This document shows, piece after piece, positions 1 through 20,395 of a stretch of 64,000 bases of DNA. The stretch covers positions 36,852,879-36,916,878 of the forward strand of contig NC_084596.1 of the NCBI RefSeq assembly GCF_033807715.1. Direction: 5' to 3'. Each line of letters starts with the position of its first letter. Within the stretch, counting starts at the first letter, position 1. This stretch comes from Cololabis saira. Lineage: Eukaryota > Chordata > Actinopteri > Beloniformes > Belonidae. The position numbers and the translations under genes are program-made. The notes under the pieces are model-generated. The model searched no databases, was not told the DNA's origin, and worked only from the letters and a program-made list of their open reading frames with translations.

Positions 1-1169
1 TTGATTTGATGATCCTAGATGGCAAATGATCTGCTGCTGCCATTTACCCAGTGACAGTCCAGTGTTCATTGCTCTGTTTCTCCTCTGTCTCGGTCTCCCC
101 CAGCTGCTGAGGGGAGCTGCCTGAGTGTTTGGCTGCTAAATACTCAAGCCTCGCGAAGGTTTTTAATATTATGGGAGTTCAATCCACACGTGCATCCCTG
201 TTCTTTGGAAATTCTTACGTTTGTCAATGCCATTCATCCTTCCTCTGCTATCTGTTCTGCAAAAGCCTGTCAGGTCATGTTGCTCTATCGTTGGCCTCTT
301 CTTCTATAAACTAACCAGGCGGCCTGCACGACTGCTAGAGCGAACACATACGCAATCATACCCGGTTGAGGAGTGGAATTTGAAATGAATCACTCCATTT
401 ACTTTATTTCTGTATGTTTTTCTACTGCATTTCCAGCTCTCTTTCTGTGCCTGTCCCCCTCGCCTCCCTCGACTCTTTCTCCCCTGCCTGCTAATAACAG
501 CACTCTGTCTGGTTTCTTTAGTGGAAGGCCTGCTATGGCCCATTAGGCCGCCATCTCACCGACAAATGAATGGTTAGATGACTGCAGAGAGAGGAGGAGG
601 AGGAGGTGGAGAACAGGAGGCGAGGATAAAAAAAGGGCCTGTGTGGAGATGGGATGTTGAGAAAAGAGATAAAGGCAGAGAGGAGAAGGAAGAGATGGAG
701 AAGAGGGTGTGAGAGGAGGAGAAATGGAAGGAAAGGGTGGGGTGACGGGATGTGTGAAGCAAGGAAGACGTGATGGGAGGGAGGAAGAAGAGAGCTGAAA
801 GGCAAATGTAAAAAGTACATACCCAACCTGTCACCTCTGGCTCGCCCTTCCCTCTGCGCACACACACACACAAACACACACTTCACAGTCACAAAAAAAG
901 CCAAAGGGAAGGGAGGGACCTCATTAGGCTCTCAGCAGTCCATCACACACTGGCAGAGAGCCTACAGAGCTCTGGGATGGGGGATGGGGGATGGGGATGC
1001 CCGCAGAAAAGAGGGGAGTAGGGGGAGAAATGAAATTGAATTGATAGGAGCAGTCAAGTGCAGCAACACACACACATGTGTCATCTCTCTCTCTCTGTGC
1101 AACATGATTAATGTGGTCAACAGCCATGAGGATCAGTCTGGTCGAGACCTCTCACCCTCTTACACGCAT

Positions 1170-1171
<2 letters not shown>

Positions 1172-1258
<87 letters not shown>
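1172..1258. repeat. (AC)n microsatellite
   Basis: Uninterrupted AC dinucleotide repeat of 87 bases. The open frames that cross it (poly Thr-His or Cys-Val) are repeat artefacts. Confidence 0.98.
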
Positions 1259-5543
<4,285 letters not shown>

Positions 5544-5700
5544 GCTCAGTACAGACTATAGTCTGTATAAAACAATGGATCAAGCATTAGGTCACGTGAT
5601 CCATAGGTTTCTGAAGAATGGTTTTGAAGCCCATTTTCCTTCGAACAGGGTGCAGCCATGTTGGTTCGGAAGGCGACGGAATAACACCGACCATATGTCA
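5544..5700 (+). mobile_element. Fragment of a fish interspersed DNA repeat (5' part)
   Basis: Contains AGTCTGTATAAAA near 5557, then TGGTTTTGAAGCCC followed by ATTTTC near 5622, then a CATGTTGGTT motif. The second piece is shared at 19 of 20 positions with the copy at 27609-27765. I recognise the pattern as a common fish DNA-transposon-derived repeat but cannot name the family. Ends are approximate. Confidence 0.5.
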
Positions 5701-8700
5701 ATCACAGTTAGCTTTGCTCACAGCTCTTTCAACTGAAGCCTGCAGAAATATCTGCAGACCTGCCACCAGACGTTTACAGCGAAATTGACCATTTAAGATA
5801 TTGACTTGACCGCAAAAATGTAAAATGACGTAGGGTATACATATTGTTGATGTCACATTTCTTCATGTTTTGAACTTCACTGCATCGCCATGGAGTGTTG
5901 CCAATGAACAAAAACATAGAAATGTACTTACGCCAACATAGACATGTGCATGACGGACTGCTCTTTTTCACATTCATTTCACTTTCTGAACATCCCACCA
6001 TGAGGGTGGAAAATGGCATATGCACGTTTTTTTTCTGTACACAACACTTGTTGTACATGAGGCTCCTAGCACGGAAATAAAGTTACTCTGTTCACTGCAT
6101 AACACTTCCATCATATCAGACTTAATTTAAATGCATAGAAGTGTAATCAGGGCTTTTTATCATCAAAAATGAGCATGTAAACTGATACATAAGGACCGAT
6201 GAGTAGATCAGGCGACATTATTTTAGAATATTGATGTCATTTATAGCAAATATTCAGTCCATTTCAACAAAATATTAAAAACAGTGACTTTCATCCCTGG
6301 CATGGCCATAATAAAAATTTAAAGTTAGCCAATTTAATAACCGAATCCTGTTTTTTATTTGAGGAAATATTCGCAGTAGACTATGTACACCTTCTCTGCA
6401 AACAAACAAGTACAATAGTATACAATGATGAAGTCAAAATTCATTCTCCTATCCGATTGAATCGTATCGTCTTATTTTTAATAAAAATATGTGGCAACTT
6501 AGCCACTAAAATAGTGTTTACTTGATTTTATCTGTCTGCTCTTTATTGCTTATTGCAGAAAGGTTTCAATTATTATTTTTTTAATCTTCTTTTTGCCTGT
6601 GTTGCAGAGGCGTACAGGGCTCACAAGGAAGCAGACGCTGATCCAAAACATTAAAGTCACAGGCTAGAAAATGTAATTAATGAGTAAAAAGAAGGCTCTG
6701 TAAAGTTTTAAGACTGTTGAGACTAATGATAACTCTCAGTGGGTCCAGCGCCATCACTGGGCTCTTTCATGTTTCAGTTGGTCCAATGTGAATGTCAAAT
6801 TTAAATTTAGTACAGTTTTATTGCACTGTGGGAATTTTTAAAGAAAATGTTTGCAGTGTAAAAAAAAAGACGTGATTTAAGTGAAATTAGAGAAGGTGAT
6901 TATCAGTCATCTCTCTCAGAATGTGATGTGTCTTGAGGGCAGGTGTCGCATGAGGGAGACGAGTGCAGGGGCCCCACGGTAACAGATGCCTGGTATTAAC
7001 CATTTGTACTTAAATGCTTTCCACTTATCAAGTCGTATGTTGAGGACATCAGCTATGCTCCTAAGTAAAACCGTCATGCAGATTCGATATACTCTCTTAC
7101 AGCGTAAGCTGACAGTATTTAACACACATCATACACTCTCACATCATACACCATACACCAGGTGACCCCGACCTACACCCCTGGGGAGGGGGTTCCCATG
7201 CTATTTAATCACTGCTTTTGTTGCAGGGGTCTATAGCCTAGTTTGGCACACCTTTTAACTTACAAAGACCATTTCACTGGTTCCCTGTGGTTACTGAGGC
7301 CTGGAGCTCTCTCTCTTTCTTTCTTTCTCCCTCTCAGTCTCCATGTCTTTCTTTCTTTTTGGTGTATGTTTTTGCATCTCAGATTGAAATACTACAATTC
7401 GAGTTTTAATCGTTCACTTTCTGTACGTTTTCTCCACTTCATATTAGCCAATGTTGTACTTTTGTCCAAAGAAGTTTTTTTTTTTCAATCAACAGATAAA
7501 AATGAAAGCAACCTTCTGTGCGGTTTTTGAATAGGAGTTCTATTGGTGCAGTATGATATGTTGAACCTCTGAGGTGAAACCAGGCACAGTGTTTTTTTGT
7601 TTGTTTTTTTTACTGTGGCTCCATAGACAGCAGGGCAGTGATGAGCTGAAGGCAGAATAATGCTGTTGACATCAAAAACCGTGAACCCAGGCAAGAGTCA
7701 TTTTCCAAAAGATCACAAGGGCCACACAGAACCAGTTCTGTGAAAGCTGCTACTTTATTATTAAAGGGCGCTCCTTCTACATTTCCCATGGCAACAAGAT
7801 ACAGAGGTGAATCCCTCCAATGAGGTATAATCTTTTGAAATCCAGAGGTGTAACCCGTCTGCCTTCCAGGCTGAAGATCCAGGGCTGATAGCTTGTGCTT
7901 GCAACCGGAGATGGAAAAAATTCAACATAAAAGTCTGATTTAATTTATTTAGAGTTACTAAACACGTGTAGTTTTGATGATCACTTCATGACAAAAGCGT
8001 CACTCTTATACGCTTAAACTGAGGAACGATGTATTGTGCTGAAATCAGTTGATCGCACAGTTTTCTAAAGACATAATATGAAATGACAGCCACTGACTGA
8101 TAAGTTAATCTTTTGAAATTGTGAAATTTTTTCTGTGAAAGAGATGATGAAATCCAGAGAGAATAATGACCCAATAATGTGGTTCCCCTCAGCTCAGCTG
8201 AGCATTTTTTCCCCCTTTTTTTTCCTGGTCACCTTGTTTGGCGACTGATTGCCTCTGTTCTGTTTTGGGTCAGTGCACTCAAAAGCCTAATTTCTTAGTG
8301 CAGCTGTGCGAGCTCTGATAAACCCACTGCATGCGACCTGCTCAGTGGAAACGGCAAACTGGCGACTAATTTCTAGCTGCTTAGCGTTTCGCAAGTTAAG
8401 AATGAATTCAATCTCTCAGGAGGTGGTGGAGGCCAGAACAGGAATACAAGATTGATTGATTATTGGTGTTTATGATGGACTGAGGCAAAGCATTCTATGT
8501 AATATCATATCTCCTGGTCAGTGGGAAAGTTGATGGGGAATAAAACCATAGCTCTCAACAGTGTTTAGATTTGTCCCAGAGTGTGAGATGATCGACTTAA
8601 AGTGGTTGAAACATGGCCAAAGTGCAACTTTGTAAATTGTATTTGTGTAATACACTGACCAATATATGTTTACATCCTTGTGGCCTTTTTCTATGTTAGT

Positions 8701-8833
8701 CATCACTTCTGCCTCTGTTCCCCGCAGTATTGTGTCATGGTTGTCAGGTAAACTTTGGGGGAGTACCCTTCTTCATCTCCTTTTTCTCCCTGAGGTCCTC
8801 ACACTGAAAGGACCTCTTTTTTTTGTTGTTTTT

Positions 8834-8837
<4 letters not shown>
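5701..8837. other. Intronic DNA without recognisable features
   Basis: AT-rich sequence with homopolymer T runs near 7475 and 7595. No exon-like reading frame, RNA gene or clear transposon was found. Confidence 0.5.

Positions 8838-8876
<39 letters not shown>
8838..8876. repeat. (GT)n microsatellite
   Basis: Perfect GT repeat of 39 bases. Confidence 0.97.
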
Positions 8877-11091
<2,215 letters not shown>

Positions 11092-11400
11092 ACCACATTC
11101 TTCAGCACTCATCTTTCTTCTTCTGGTTTAGGTCCAATCATCCACTTCTCTATTGTCTGCTGGCTTCCTGCAGGGCTGTTGACGAAGCCAAATATAACAG
11201 TGATTCTGATCAACCACCACTTTTATGTTAATTGGGGATTGATTTCAGTGCAGAAAATTTGTAACATCCTCTTGCGGCTATATTTCCTTTAACTTTGCAT
11301 GAGTAACCCTTCAGGTCAGAACAATATTTATTTGATGGTGGATGTGGTGAACAGGGTACGTTTGATCGTCAGCCACTTTTAGATATTCTCCACTAAATGA

Positions 11401-11401
<1 letters not shown>

Positions 11402-11476
<75 letters not shown>
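11402..11476. repeat. (CA)n microsatellite
   Basis: Perfect CA repeat of 75 bases. Confidence 0.98.
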
Positions 11477-11480
<4 letters not shown>

Positions 11481-13860
11481 GTCCTGTTTGTTTCCACTAC
11501 ATTTTTGATGGGAGTCCTGCCATCGGACATGGTGAAATGTGCATTTCATTTTAAACACAGCACACACTTGAAATGCTGCACTTACTTTAAAAGACAGACG
11601 TGCACAGCAGCAGTGTTGATTTAACTGTCCAGTGGAATAGATGGATAGATTATTTTGCTGAACTTTCCTACTCCATGGCTTTATCTGCAACAATTAGCTG
11701 CAGCACTTTGTCTCTTTCTCAACATTGTTTGAGCTGCACCTGAAGCTTCTGCTTTTTGTGTCATTCATATTCAAATATCTGCAACTGCTCCTTTCCATCT
11801 CGTTCTGCAATGATATGGCGAAACATGCCATCTGCGGTTGAACTGATCGATCTTTAGAACCTGGTATGGACCATATGAATATTTACATAAAACCTTGGAT
11901 TGAAACCGGTTATGTTTTTACTTTTTACATACTGTATGTATCCCTAATAAACCTCCTATTTATGATTTGGTTTTTTTTTGTAGTATATAAAAGCCAACGT
12001 CAACTATAATTATCACAATGTGCTTTTTAAACCAGACACATTAACTCATGTGAAAAATGTGACTTGGAAACCATCTTCCCCCAAACAGTTGTTATAAAAT
12101 AATTAATTTTTTCTAATACTGAATGGACATGAATAACTTTCCCTTTTTTATGTATTGTCTTCACAGGCACTAATTTGAAGCAGTTTTGTATGCATAGTTA
12201 AATTAGAAAGTGTGTGTGTAAGTGAAGGTTTATTACACAGCTGATGTATGAACGTGTTACATATTCAGTCTAGGACGTGATCTAAATGTAACTTGTGTCT
12301 GACTCGTCTCAGTCTTTGTTAAAGAGTATTTGTACCTTCAGTAGTTTATCTTGAATGCCATTATTCCTGGAAGTAATAACTGAAGAGAAGAACTGGTTTA
12401 TCAGTGGTAGCTCAAATTTTTACAAGATGACAATGCAAAGTAGGTACATGGTTGGACTTTAATCTCATCTTGAAGAGCAGCATTCTGTTCTTCTATTGTG
12501 TTCATTTACTTTTCTACATTTGAACGCCATCAACACACATCTTATTTGTTTTTTATCCAATCAGAAGCTGCAAAACACACATATAGGACATTATGATTCT
12601 GTGTTTCATTTTTGCTATGACGGTGAATGTACGGTACAACAAAGTACAAAGAGCAGGTAGTACAGATAAACCACCGCTAACACCGTCTTCTGGTTTGCTC
12701 TTTTACATTTAAACGTCGTCTCCCTCTTTGCAGCAGCATTTTCAACCTTCTGTTCTCGTCTTGCGTCCCTCTCGTCCCTCCCTGTCTCTGTTGAGAGAGA
12801 CTCTATCGGCTCCTCTCACTGTTACTGTGGAGAAACTGGCAGCATGCGTCCCAGGAATGCAAGCGTGCATCACATTCCTGTGCACGCACACACACATTCT
12901 CACAAGCACCCAGTGCCCGGCCAGCTTTGCGGGTCATTGTATTTGGCACGTGGCCACCATCTTCTCAAACATTATACACACACACACACACATAGACGCA
13001 CACACACACACACTCTCTCACCCCCTGCTTGACTTCTGCCTTGGCAGACATCTCCTGCTGAGTAAGGAAGCCCTCCCTCTTTCTAGCCCTCCTGCTCCGT
13101 CTCTCCCTCCCTCTCTCATTTTTTTTTTGTACGTCTTGCTCCTTTCACACCAGCCTTCATTTATTCGTTCTTTGTCCATGCACGAGTTTCAGTTTTGTCT
13201 CCTGAACCCATTTAACAAGCACTGAGCCCACAGAGAATGACTAAACCCGAGACACTCCCATATTCCTGACGCCAGCCTCCATCCCGTCAAATCCTTCAAA
13301 AGGTACCATAAGCTGTGTTGCAGCACCGCTAAGCCCCACTCCGTGCCTCTGAATTGACGCGTCCTAACTGGATGTGCGCGTTTTAACTTTAGCCATTAGT
13401 CATGTCTTTATTCTCCTGCTGGCAGTAATGTCTCAACAAATAAGAATTAGAGGCGGGGCATCTGCGAAGTCATGCAGCTGCGTTTCACCTTAAGCTAAAG
13501 ATGATGTTTCACAACTGCAGCCGCTGTATGGGCAGCAACCCAATCCCTCCACGGTGACTCACATATGAATTATCGACTTAAGCTGCCCCCAAAACAGCAG
13601 CAAAGCTTCCAGAAAAATAAAGAAAAGACCCAGATTCATAAATAAAAGTTATGTACATTGCCTCTTGTGTACAATGAACATTGTCTGTAGGTCACGATGA
13701 TGATAACAGCATTTAGGTCTGGTTTAAAGTGGGGAAGACGGTGTGCATTTTTTCTTAGTATTTTTTTTATTGTTCTCCTGAATAGAGATCTCGTCTAGAT
13801 AAAGGCAAGAACAGCACGGACACCAACCTGAACCTGGATTTTATTTAAACCCTTTTTTCA
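11477..13860. other. Intronic DNA without recognisable features
   Basis: Short CA-rich patches near 12885 and 12976-13013 and a T run near 13119. The 165-codon frame at 12728-13225 runs through CA and CT tracts and has no domain; I do not regard it as a gene. Confidence 0.5.
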
Positions 13861-14010
13861 GTCTGCCCCAGGGCAGCTGTGGCTACAAAACGTAGCTTAC
13901 CACCACCGGTGAGAATGTGTAAGAATGAATAATGGTCTCTATAAAACGCTCTGGGTGCCTTGAAGGGCGCTATATAAAACCAAGCCATTATTATTATTTT
14001 TTTTTTTTAG
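13861..14010 (+). mobile_element. 3' end of a short retroposon with (ATT)n tail
   Basis: The pattern CAGGGCAGCTGTGG, CGTAGCTTACCACC, GGGTGCCTTGAAGG, GCGCTATATAAAA followed by ATT repeats and a T run is a 3' tail I recognise from fish SINEs and L2-clade LINEs. It is in sense orientation in the intron. The 5' boundary is not visible. Confidence 0.65.
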
Positions 14011-15209
14011 TTCTCTATCAAAATACTAAAAAGACAAATCCAGCATCCTTGTGATTGTTGTTGAGACGGTTTATTTAATAAATGTAACGTATAATCACAA
14101 CTTTTCAACACAATTTCTCTGCCTTCTCATGTTACAACGGTTTTAATGCGCTTTAGGAAACATTGTACTTTTATTGCTGTATTTAAATGTTATGCTTCCC
14201 ACCTGCCTTTGAAGCCCCGTTAACTGCCTCTTGGTGAGAATAATGATGTGCCTTTGATGCACATTGCTGTCTTGTCTCTAAGGTTTAGAGGTAGAAAGGG
14301 AATTGTAGTTGATGTGCCTGTGAGCTGACGGTGGAGGTGGTGTCAGAGGCGTGGTGGGTGGCTGGCAGGACGAAACACGCCCCTCTACTCACTGATGTTA
14401 CTCAGCTGTAGCTCTGGGTTTACTATGGGAAAGAACACACTGATATGGTTGCACGCTGCTTATTCATGTCCTGATGCCTTTAAGTACCGTAGGCTGAGCT
14501 AATAATGGCATTTTTTGAGTCTTACGCATTTTCTGTGCCGTCAAATTCATCCAAACTTGACTTTAGGACTGTTTAGAAAAGAACTTGAGCTCGTCTGTGA
14601 ACCCGTCGTAACCTCTGAGAGGTTTAGTCTGCAGGCGAGTCGTCTCCTCGGCTTCTGATCCATGTGGCCAACATTTCAAATCCACTGTTGATCTTGCTAA
14701 ATATTCTTCTCCTCGGGATCGCGCCCTGATGTTGCTTAATCCGCTTCTCAGCAGGTGGCAGTTTGAGTTCTGCTCCAGGTTATTTGTAAAACTAGAAACA
14801 TTATATCCTGCGTAAGTTGCGGCAAGTTGCGGCAAGTGAAAGTGGCATGTCTCTCACATTAGTCAATCTATTTTCACAGGAAGCCACATCAGACAAAGAC
14901 TTATAAGACTGTAGCCTGCAATAATAGAAAACATTTTTACGGAGCCAAGTTTTCATTTTGAACTCGCCAGGCCTCGACTCAGATGTTTAAATCAGCTTTC
15001 TGAACCACACTTGAAGTGGAAGGCTTTTCCCAAATATTGGTCCAGCTCCTCTACAGCCGCCAGCAGTCTCATTCAAGTTCCTCTGTCTCATCCCACTCTT
15101 GTTTCCAAGATGAAAGTGGATGCTGTCGTGTTTCGTAGTCCAGCACTGCTTCTTTTCAGTAAGATCTGATGATCACGACTCATTTCAAGTGTCAAGTCTC
15201 TCTCTCTCA

Positions 15210-15254
<45 letters not shown>

Positions 15255-16136
15255 TGTCTCTCTCTGTCTCTCTCTAGGTACACGTTTCTTTATACCTGAG
15301 AAGAGAGGAGGGGGGGTGGTGTTTGTGTGTAGCTGTATGTGTTTCATTGTCATGCCAAGGACAAGCAGGATGTCCAGTGCCAAGTGGTGCCAAGCCAGCT
15401 GGCTGTCGCTCAGCCTTTTATTTTGTGCTACGCTCTGTATTCAGCCTACAACACACATTGTTGTGAGGAGTCTTTCACCCCCCCCCCTCTCCCTTTGTGT
15501 CAGTGCATGTGTGTGTGTTTATGCATGTGTGCATGCCTTTTATGGCCATGACCTTGATGTCGCAAGAAAAAGTAAAAACACAGTTGTGCCAGTAGAAAGA
15601 ATTATAAATGAAATGCTGTTGCATGTAATTACCTGCTAATAGTGACTGGTGTTTGACTCCGGACTTGTTTTCATGTCTTGTTACACTGAAAAAAGGATGT
15701 CCAGTTCCTGATTCATCCTCTTTTTTCATTTTCTTTTTTTTTTTTTTAGCTGGCATCCCTTTCCTCTGGAGAAAACTAATTAAATTTCAGTCATCAGATT
15801 TCAGTTTCCATGTTGAATTGGATCTTCTAGTTTGAAACTGTAGAAGTATGGTATGATTGCAGTTTTGGCAGGTACTTAATTTCAAGCCCAGTCTAGCATC
15901 AGACCTGAGGTGGTTGCAGGTTATTTTTGACAATTTTGTTGCAGTTGGACAATATGTCTTCTTTCTACTATTATTATAGGATACAACTAAGTGAATGCAT
16001 TTAAAGGGAATAAGCCTAAAAGTTGATCTTCTCACCAGTGCAGGTTTTCTTTCATTTTCTCGTCCTTGTCTTGATCCTTTCAGAGATAATCTGATGTAAT
16101 TGTACTTTGCTGGTTTGGTAAAAAAAAAAGTTTGGT
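14011..16136. other. Intronic DNA with a CT microsatellite
   Basis: Includes a CT-rich tract at about 15196-15276 and a homopolymer T run near 15736. Otherwise nothing recognisable. Confidence 0.5.
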
Positions 16137-16235
16137 TCAGTAAGATAAGATATTAAGATAAGATATTCCTTTATTAGTCCCACAGCGGGCCAGTGGTGTT
16201 TGGTGTCACCGTCTGGCCCGGTCACCATTGGGCCG
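16137..16235 (-). mobile_element. Truncated retroposon 3' end with (AAGAT)n-like tail
   Basis: AGATAAGATATT repeated, then CCTTTATTAGTCCC. Read on the minus strand this is a unit ending in GGGACTAATAAAGG and a TATCT-type tail, a 3' end I recognise from fish retroposons. The family was not determined and the right boundary is a guess. Confidence 0.5.
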
Positions 16236-17099
16236 GAAAGTAAAAGATGAAGTTTAAGCAGGAAGATCAAATCAAAAATCACTTTTTGTTTCGTCTTTAC
16301 CTCGGTTTCAGAGACACTGCAGAAGTTGACTGGGTGTAGTGGTTGATCAAAGGATACCAGGAGCCATTTTCATTACGAACTTACGACTGCCACATGATAG
16401 TATACAATGTAGGTGTGTGCAGTAATGAAAAGGTAGTGTTACACAAAGCTGTGGAGCTGATGAGACTGGAAATGCAACACGCAACTGTGTAGCTCCAGGC
16501 TGCAAAGTTCACAGTCGGACTTAGTGGCAATTTTTTTTTTCTTTTAATTTTATTATCCAGCTGCAGTGCAGATTTTTGCTATTTAGCACACTTGACTTGA
16601 CTGACGTGATTATTCAGCGCTCACTGCTGTGTGTTTCTATGCTGTTGGCCCGTGGCCTGGTTAGTCAACTTGGAAGAGTCCTGAAATGATCCAAGGTGAA
16701 AGTTGCTTGACCGGAGGACCCAGCTAGCTGGAGATGGTACAGCTTTTCACCTCTGATTAGCAAAGCAGCCTTCAAACGGCAGCAGAGATGACTGTTTCAG
16801 GCTGCTTTGATTTGCCTCTGAGCTCCTCCAGGTCATGCCAAAACCGGGTGCTGTGGTTTTCTTACATTTAACAGCACAACAAGCCTTATATTTATAATAA
16901 AATGGTTAGATCTTTATTCACTGGTCAGAAGTCAAGCCAAGACAGTCTAAACCAATCAAAAGACCACATCCCTAATTAGAAATCCCTAAGAAGAATTTGT
17001 CCCTCTATTTGATTTTAGCTCATATGGTGCAAGAAAAAAAAAGAGAAAATGAAATCTTTTTGACCAGGTTGTGAATATGTAAATTTCTGTTGCATGGTT

Positions 17100-17175
17100 G
17101 GTGATTTTAACATCCATGGAGACTTGACTCGCTTTTGGAGCTGCACCCTAGTGGTTAGTCGAGGAACTGCAACTA
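17100..17175 (+). mobile_element. Fragment of a fish interspersed DNA repeat (3' part)
   Basis: Contains TTTTAACATCCATGG, CTCGCTTTTGGAGC, CTAGTGGTTAGTCG and AGGAACTGCAAC in order, which fits the distal part of the repeat also seen at 27609-27765 and, by its proximal part, at 5544-5700. Confidence 0.5.
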
Positions 17176-20163
17176 AACTCACTGCCTCGCTGGCATCGAT
17201 AGCAAAGACGATGTAGCTGCTTGGTGCCTCCCCGTCAGCGTGTCTGGCATCATTTGAAAGTTTTAAAAATTTGCTCCGTTTCAACACTGGTACCAAGAAA
17301 GGAGAGCGACATAAACTGGGATGGCAGAAAGAGAATGCCTCAAAAGGAGTTGATTGGCTGGTTCTCCCCATGTGGCGATTCATGAAGAGGATATGTTTGA
17401 AGTGTCTTTTCATCCATATTCATGAGAGGAGTGCAACCCCAGAACCCCCCTCCCTCCCTCCTGCTGCCTCATGTGTCCAATGCTGTTTTAAAATCTACAT
17501 AATTTGGGTTTGAAGTGCCATTCAGATGGCCTTCCCTGTTGTAACACTTTCTGGAAACAAGGGAGAGACACACTTATTAATCAGGCTCTCATTGTGTGTG
17601 AGAGGGCGTGTGAGTGAGCGTGTGTGTGTGCATGCGTGTTTATGTGTGTGTGTGATGGAGACAGTCAAATGGGATAGATGGTTGCCGGGGGAAGTGAACT
17701 GTAAAATAGATGCAGGTGATTTAGAGAATTATTGAGGAAGAAAAAGAAGAGGTAGTGTTTGTGAGACTGACATATAAACTAAATGAGAGAGAGGAGTCTT
17801 GCTGCACTCATTGTGGGTTTAGAAAAAAAAAAAAGAAAACAAAAGCAGCTGGCATACTGAGATGTTGGTCAACCACAACATGATGCTGTCACATTGGTTC
17901 TTGGAAAACAAGATCCTTTGACAATTTCTACACGTCCACAGTATTAAGCACACTGGATCTCATTGTTTTCAAAGCTGCCAGTTCGGTGTATTAAAATGCA
18001 TCCAGGTGGCGTTACATTTGTTGGTCTTATATTCCTTGTGTGACGCATTGCAGGCATATTAAGAGCACCAAATTTAATCAAGGCACTAAATCAGAAAAAA
18101 AGAACGTCCTGGAGCTATTGCGAGCGGTTTGGATATGGGATCGTTCTCGTTCTGAGGTATCCTGTTTGGTAAAGATGAGTCTAAATTTTGGTTAACTTTG
18201 TTTGAATAGGATATAAAGGGCTGTGTAAATGACCACATTTCTGTCTTTCCTCCTGTGTTGCAAACCAACAAGTAAACCAGATTTGTGTCGGAAATCACTA
18301 ATTAATGGTGCTTGAGTTTTTTATCTTTGACGGGAGGAGATCAGGAGAATAGAGCTCCACCCTCGCTTGGTGGAGTTCATCTACTGTCTATCCTGCCATC
18401 TCGGTTTCTTTCTTTTGTCAGTCAACCACGCCTGACTTTGGACACATTTTCAGGATGACTTCCATAAATATAGCCTTTAACATTTCCATTAACCATGAAT
18501 GAAACACCGACACAAATCTTAAAGTACCACCCAGCATGACATAAGTCTTTTCTCTACACTCCGGGTTTGGCATTCAAACTGAACACCTTTTGATTGAACT
18601 ATTTTCTCAACACAACCAGTTTCCGACCATGGATTATCTGATCAGGTAGGATGTGATGGAACCAGAGGTTCATTTGTGTTGTTTTTTTATTTTTTTGGCT
18701 GTATAATCAGTGGAAAGTATCTGCATGGAGGTCATTCAGCAGCTCCACTGGTAACTTCTAGAGGAGATGAAGATCATCAGACTCCATTCATCATGCGTAA
18801 TTACATAGAATGTTGTCATTAAAGCACATTTTATGTGGACAAACATGTACGAAGAATATAGAGAGACAGCAACACTTATCTGAGAAATTGTGGCAGGATC
18901 AGAAAGCACTTCTTGTTGCTTAGTTTAGAGCTCCGTCATTTAAATCAGTGCCAGTCCCTAGGATGTGTAACATGAGCTGTAAACTTCAAATGACAAAAAA
19001 AAAAGAAGCTCAGAGTGAAAGGTGCAGTCAAAGCAGTCTTTATCCTTCAGTTATGATGTTTTTGTGTCGGGCGTTCCAAGATGCATAAAGCTATTTGTAC
19101 ATTCAATTTTAAGAAAGCCCAGGTAAATTTAAGCTCGGCTTTAGTCGTCTTTCAGGGATTTTCTGAAAGAAGTCGCTGAGGCGTAAAAGAATGTAGGTTC
19201 AGGTTGCTCGTCTTTAAGAGGTTTCACAATAGCAGTTTTCAGTGCCAGAGGGAACATACCAGCGAGTAAAGAAGGGCTGACAAATACTGGTGCATCATTC
19301 TTTTGACTACTGAATGTTGGCTTGGGGTCAGATCAGATCAAGCTTTAGGATTTTTTTTTTTTTTTTTTTTTTTAGCTTCTGTGCTGTTTAGACGTGAAAG
19401 GACCTCGAGAGTTGGCTGTTAGGCCTCCGACATCCTCTATCGCCTCATTTTCTTTGTAGGTGTAATGATACTGCTCAGTGAAATGAATGCAGGTCATTCG
19501 GTGTTTAAATGAAAGCGCACGTGCTCTCTGTGCAAACTGCACGCACACGGACCGCTGTTACTAGACTCTCATTGTCCGTCCGGAGACTCTTGGAGGACTT
19601 GCATCACGGCGTGAAGTCTTCAGCCGCCTTCAGCGGTGTGAACTCTGCTATCGTGACGGCCGGTGATCTGTATTTATGGTGTCACACTGAGCTGGGTCAG
19701 CAAGTGCAGCCGTATCTGTCCTGAATTAATGACTTTATGGGAGGAAAAAAAAAACGATATCTTCATAATGAAGCAAGCAGAGGACAGAATGGGGGGAAAA
19801 TACATCTGGGACAAGGGCTCATTTTGCAGCGCGCTGATGACGACGAGTGACGAGGAGAAAAAGAGCAGTAAATGACTGAATAGAGCTGGTGAGAGAATGG
19901 CCCGCTTGGCATTGTGTGTCCCCCTGGTGCATGCTGTAAAGGTCTCTCTCCCTTACTCTCACCCCGGCCATGTGTGCGTGTGTGAGGGAGAGAGAGGGAG
20001 AGAATGAATGAATGTCTAGTGACTGGAAACCTTTTTCTTTTGTAAACCCAAGTCTCTGCCAGAAAGCATTGTGGTGCATTGTTTACCAGCTTCTTCTGCT
20101 TTGTTCTGCCTCCGTATGTGTGTATGTGCGTGCGTGTGTGTAAGCATGTGCAGCTTTGTGTGT
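17176..20163. other. Intronic DNA without recognisable features
   Basis: Mostly unique-looking sequence with TG-rich patches near 17615-17655 and a poly-T run near 19350-19373. The small open frame at 19509-19724 sits in a GC-richer patch but has no domain I recognise. Confidence 0.5.
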
Positions 20164-20321
20164 GACAGTTGACATTATCAGTTGATTGCTCCCAAGACTC
20201 GTCTTTGTGTGTGTCCATGCACACACATGGCTGTGTGGGGTCATGTACATGACAGCTGACATTATTGGATTGCCATCATTGTTTGTGTGTGTGTGTGTGT
20301 GTGTTTGTGTCCATGTACAGC

Positions 20322-20364
<43 letters not shown>

Positions 20365-20395
20365 CAGCTGACATTATTGGATGATTGTGTGTGTA
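20164..20395. repeat. Degenerate tandem repeat with TG microsatellites
   Basis: The block GACAG[CT]TGACATTAT recurs at 20164, 20251 and 20363, each followed by a GATT-like segment and separated by GTGT runs and a TCCATG[CT]ACA motif. Units are about 87 and 112 bases long. Confidence 0.75.

Noticed and set aside
19509..19724. 71-codon open frame in a GC-richer patch
   Set aside because: No domain and no splice or promoter context; conservation would be needed to revive it.
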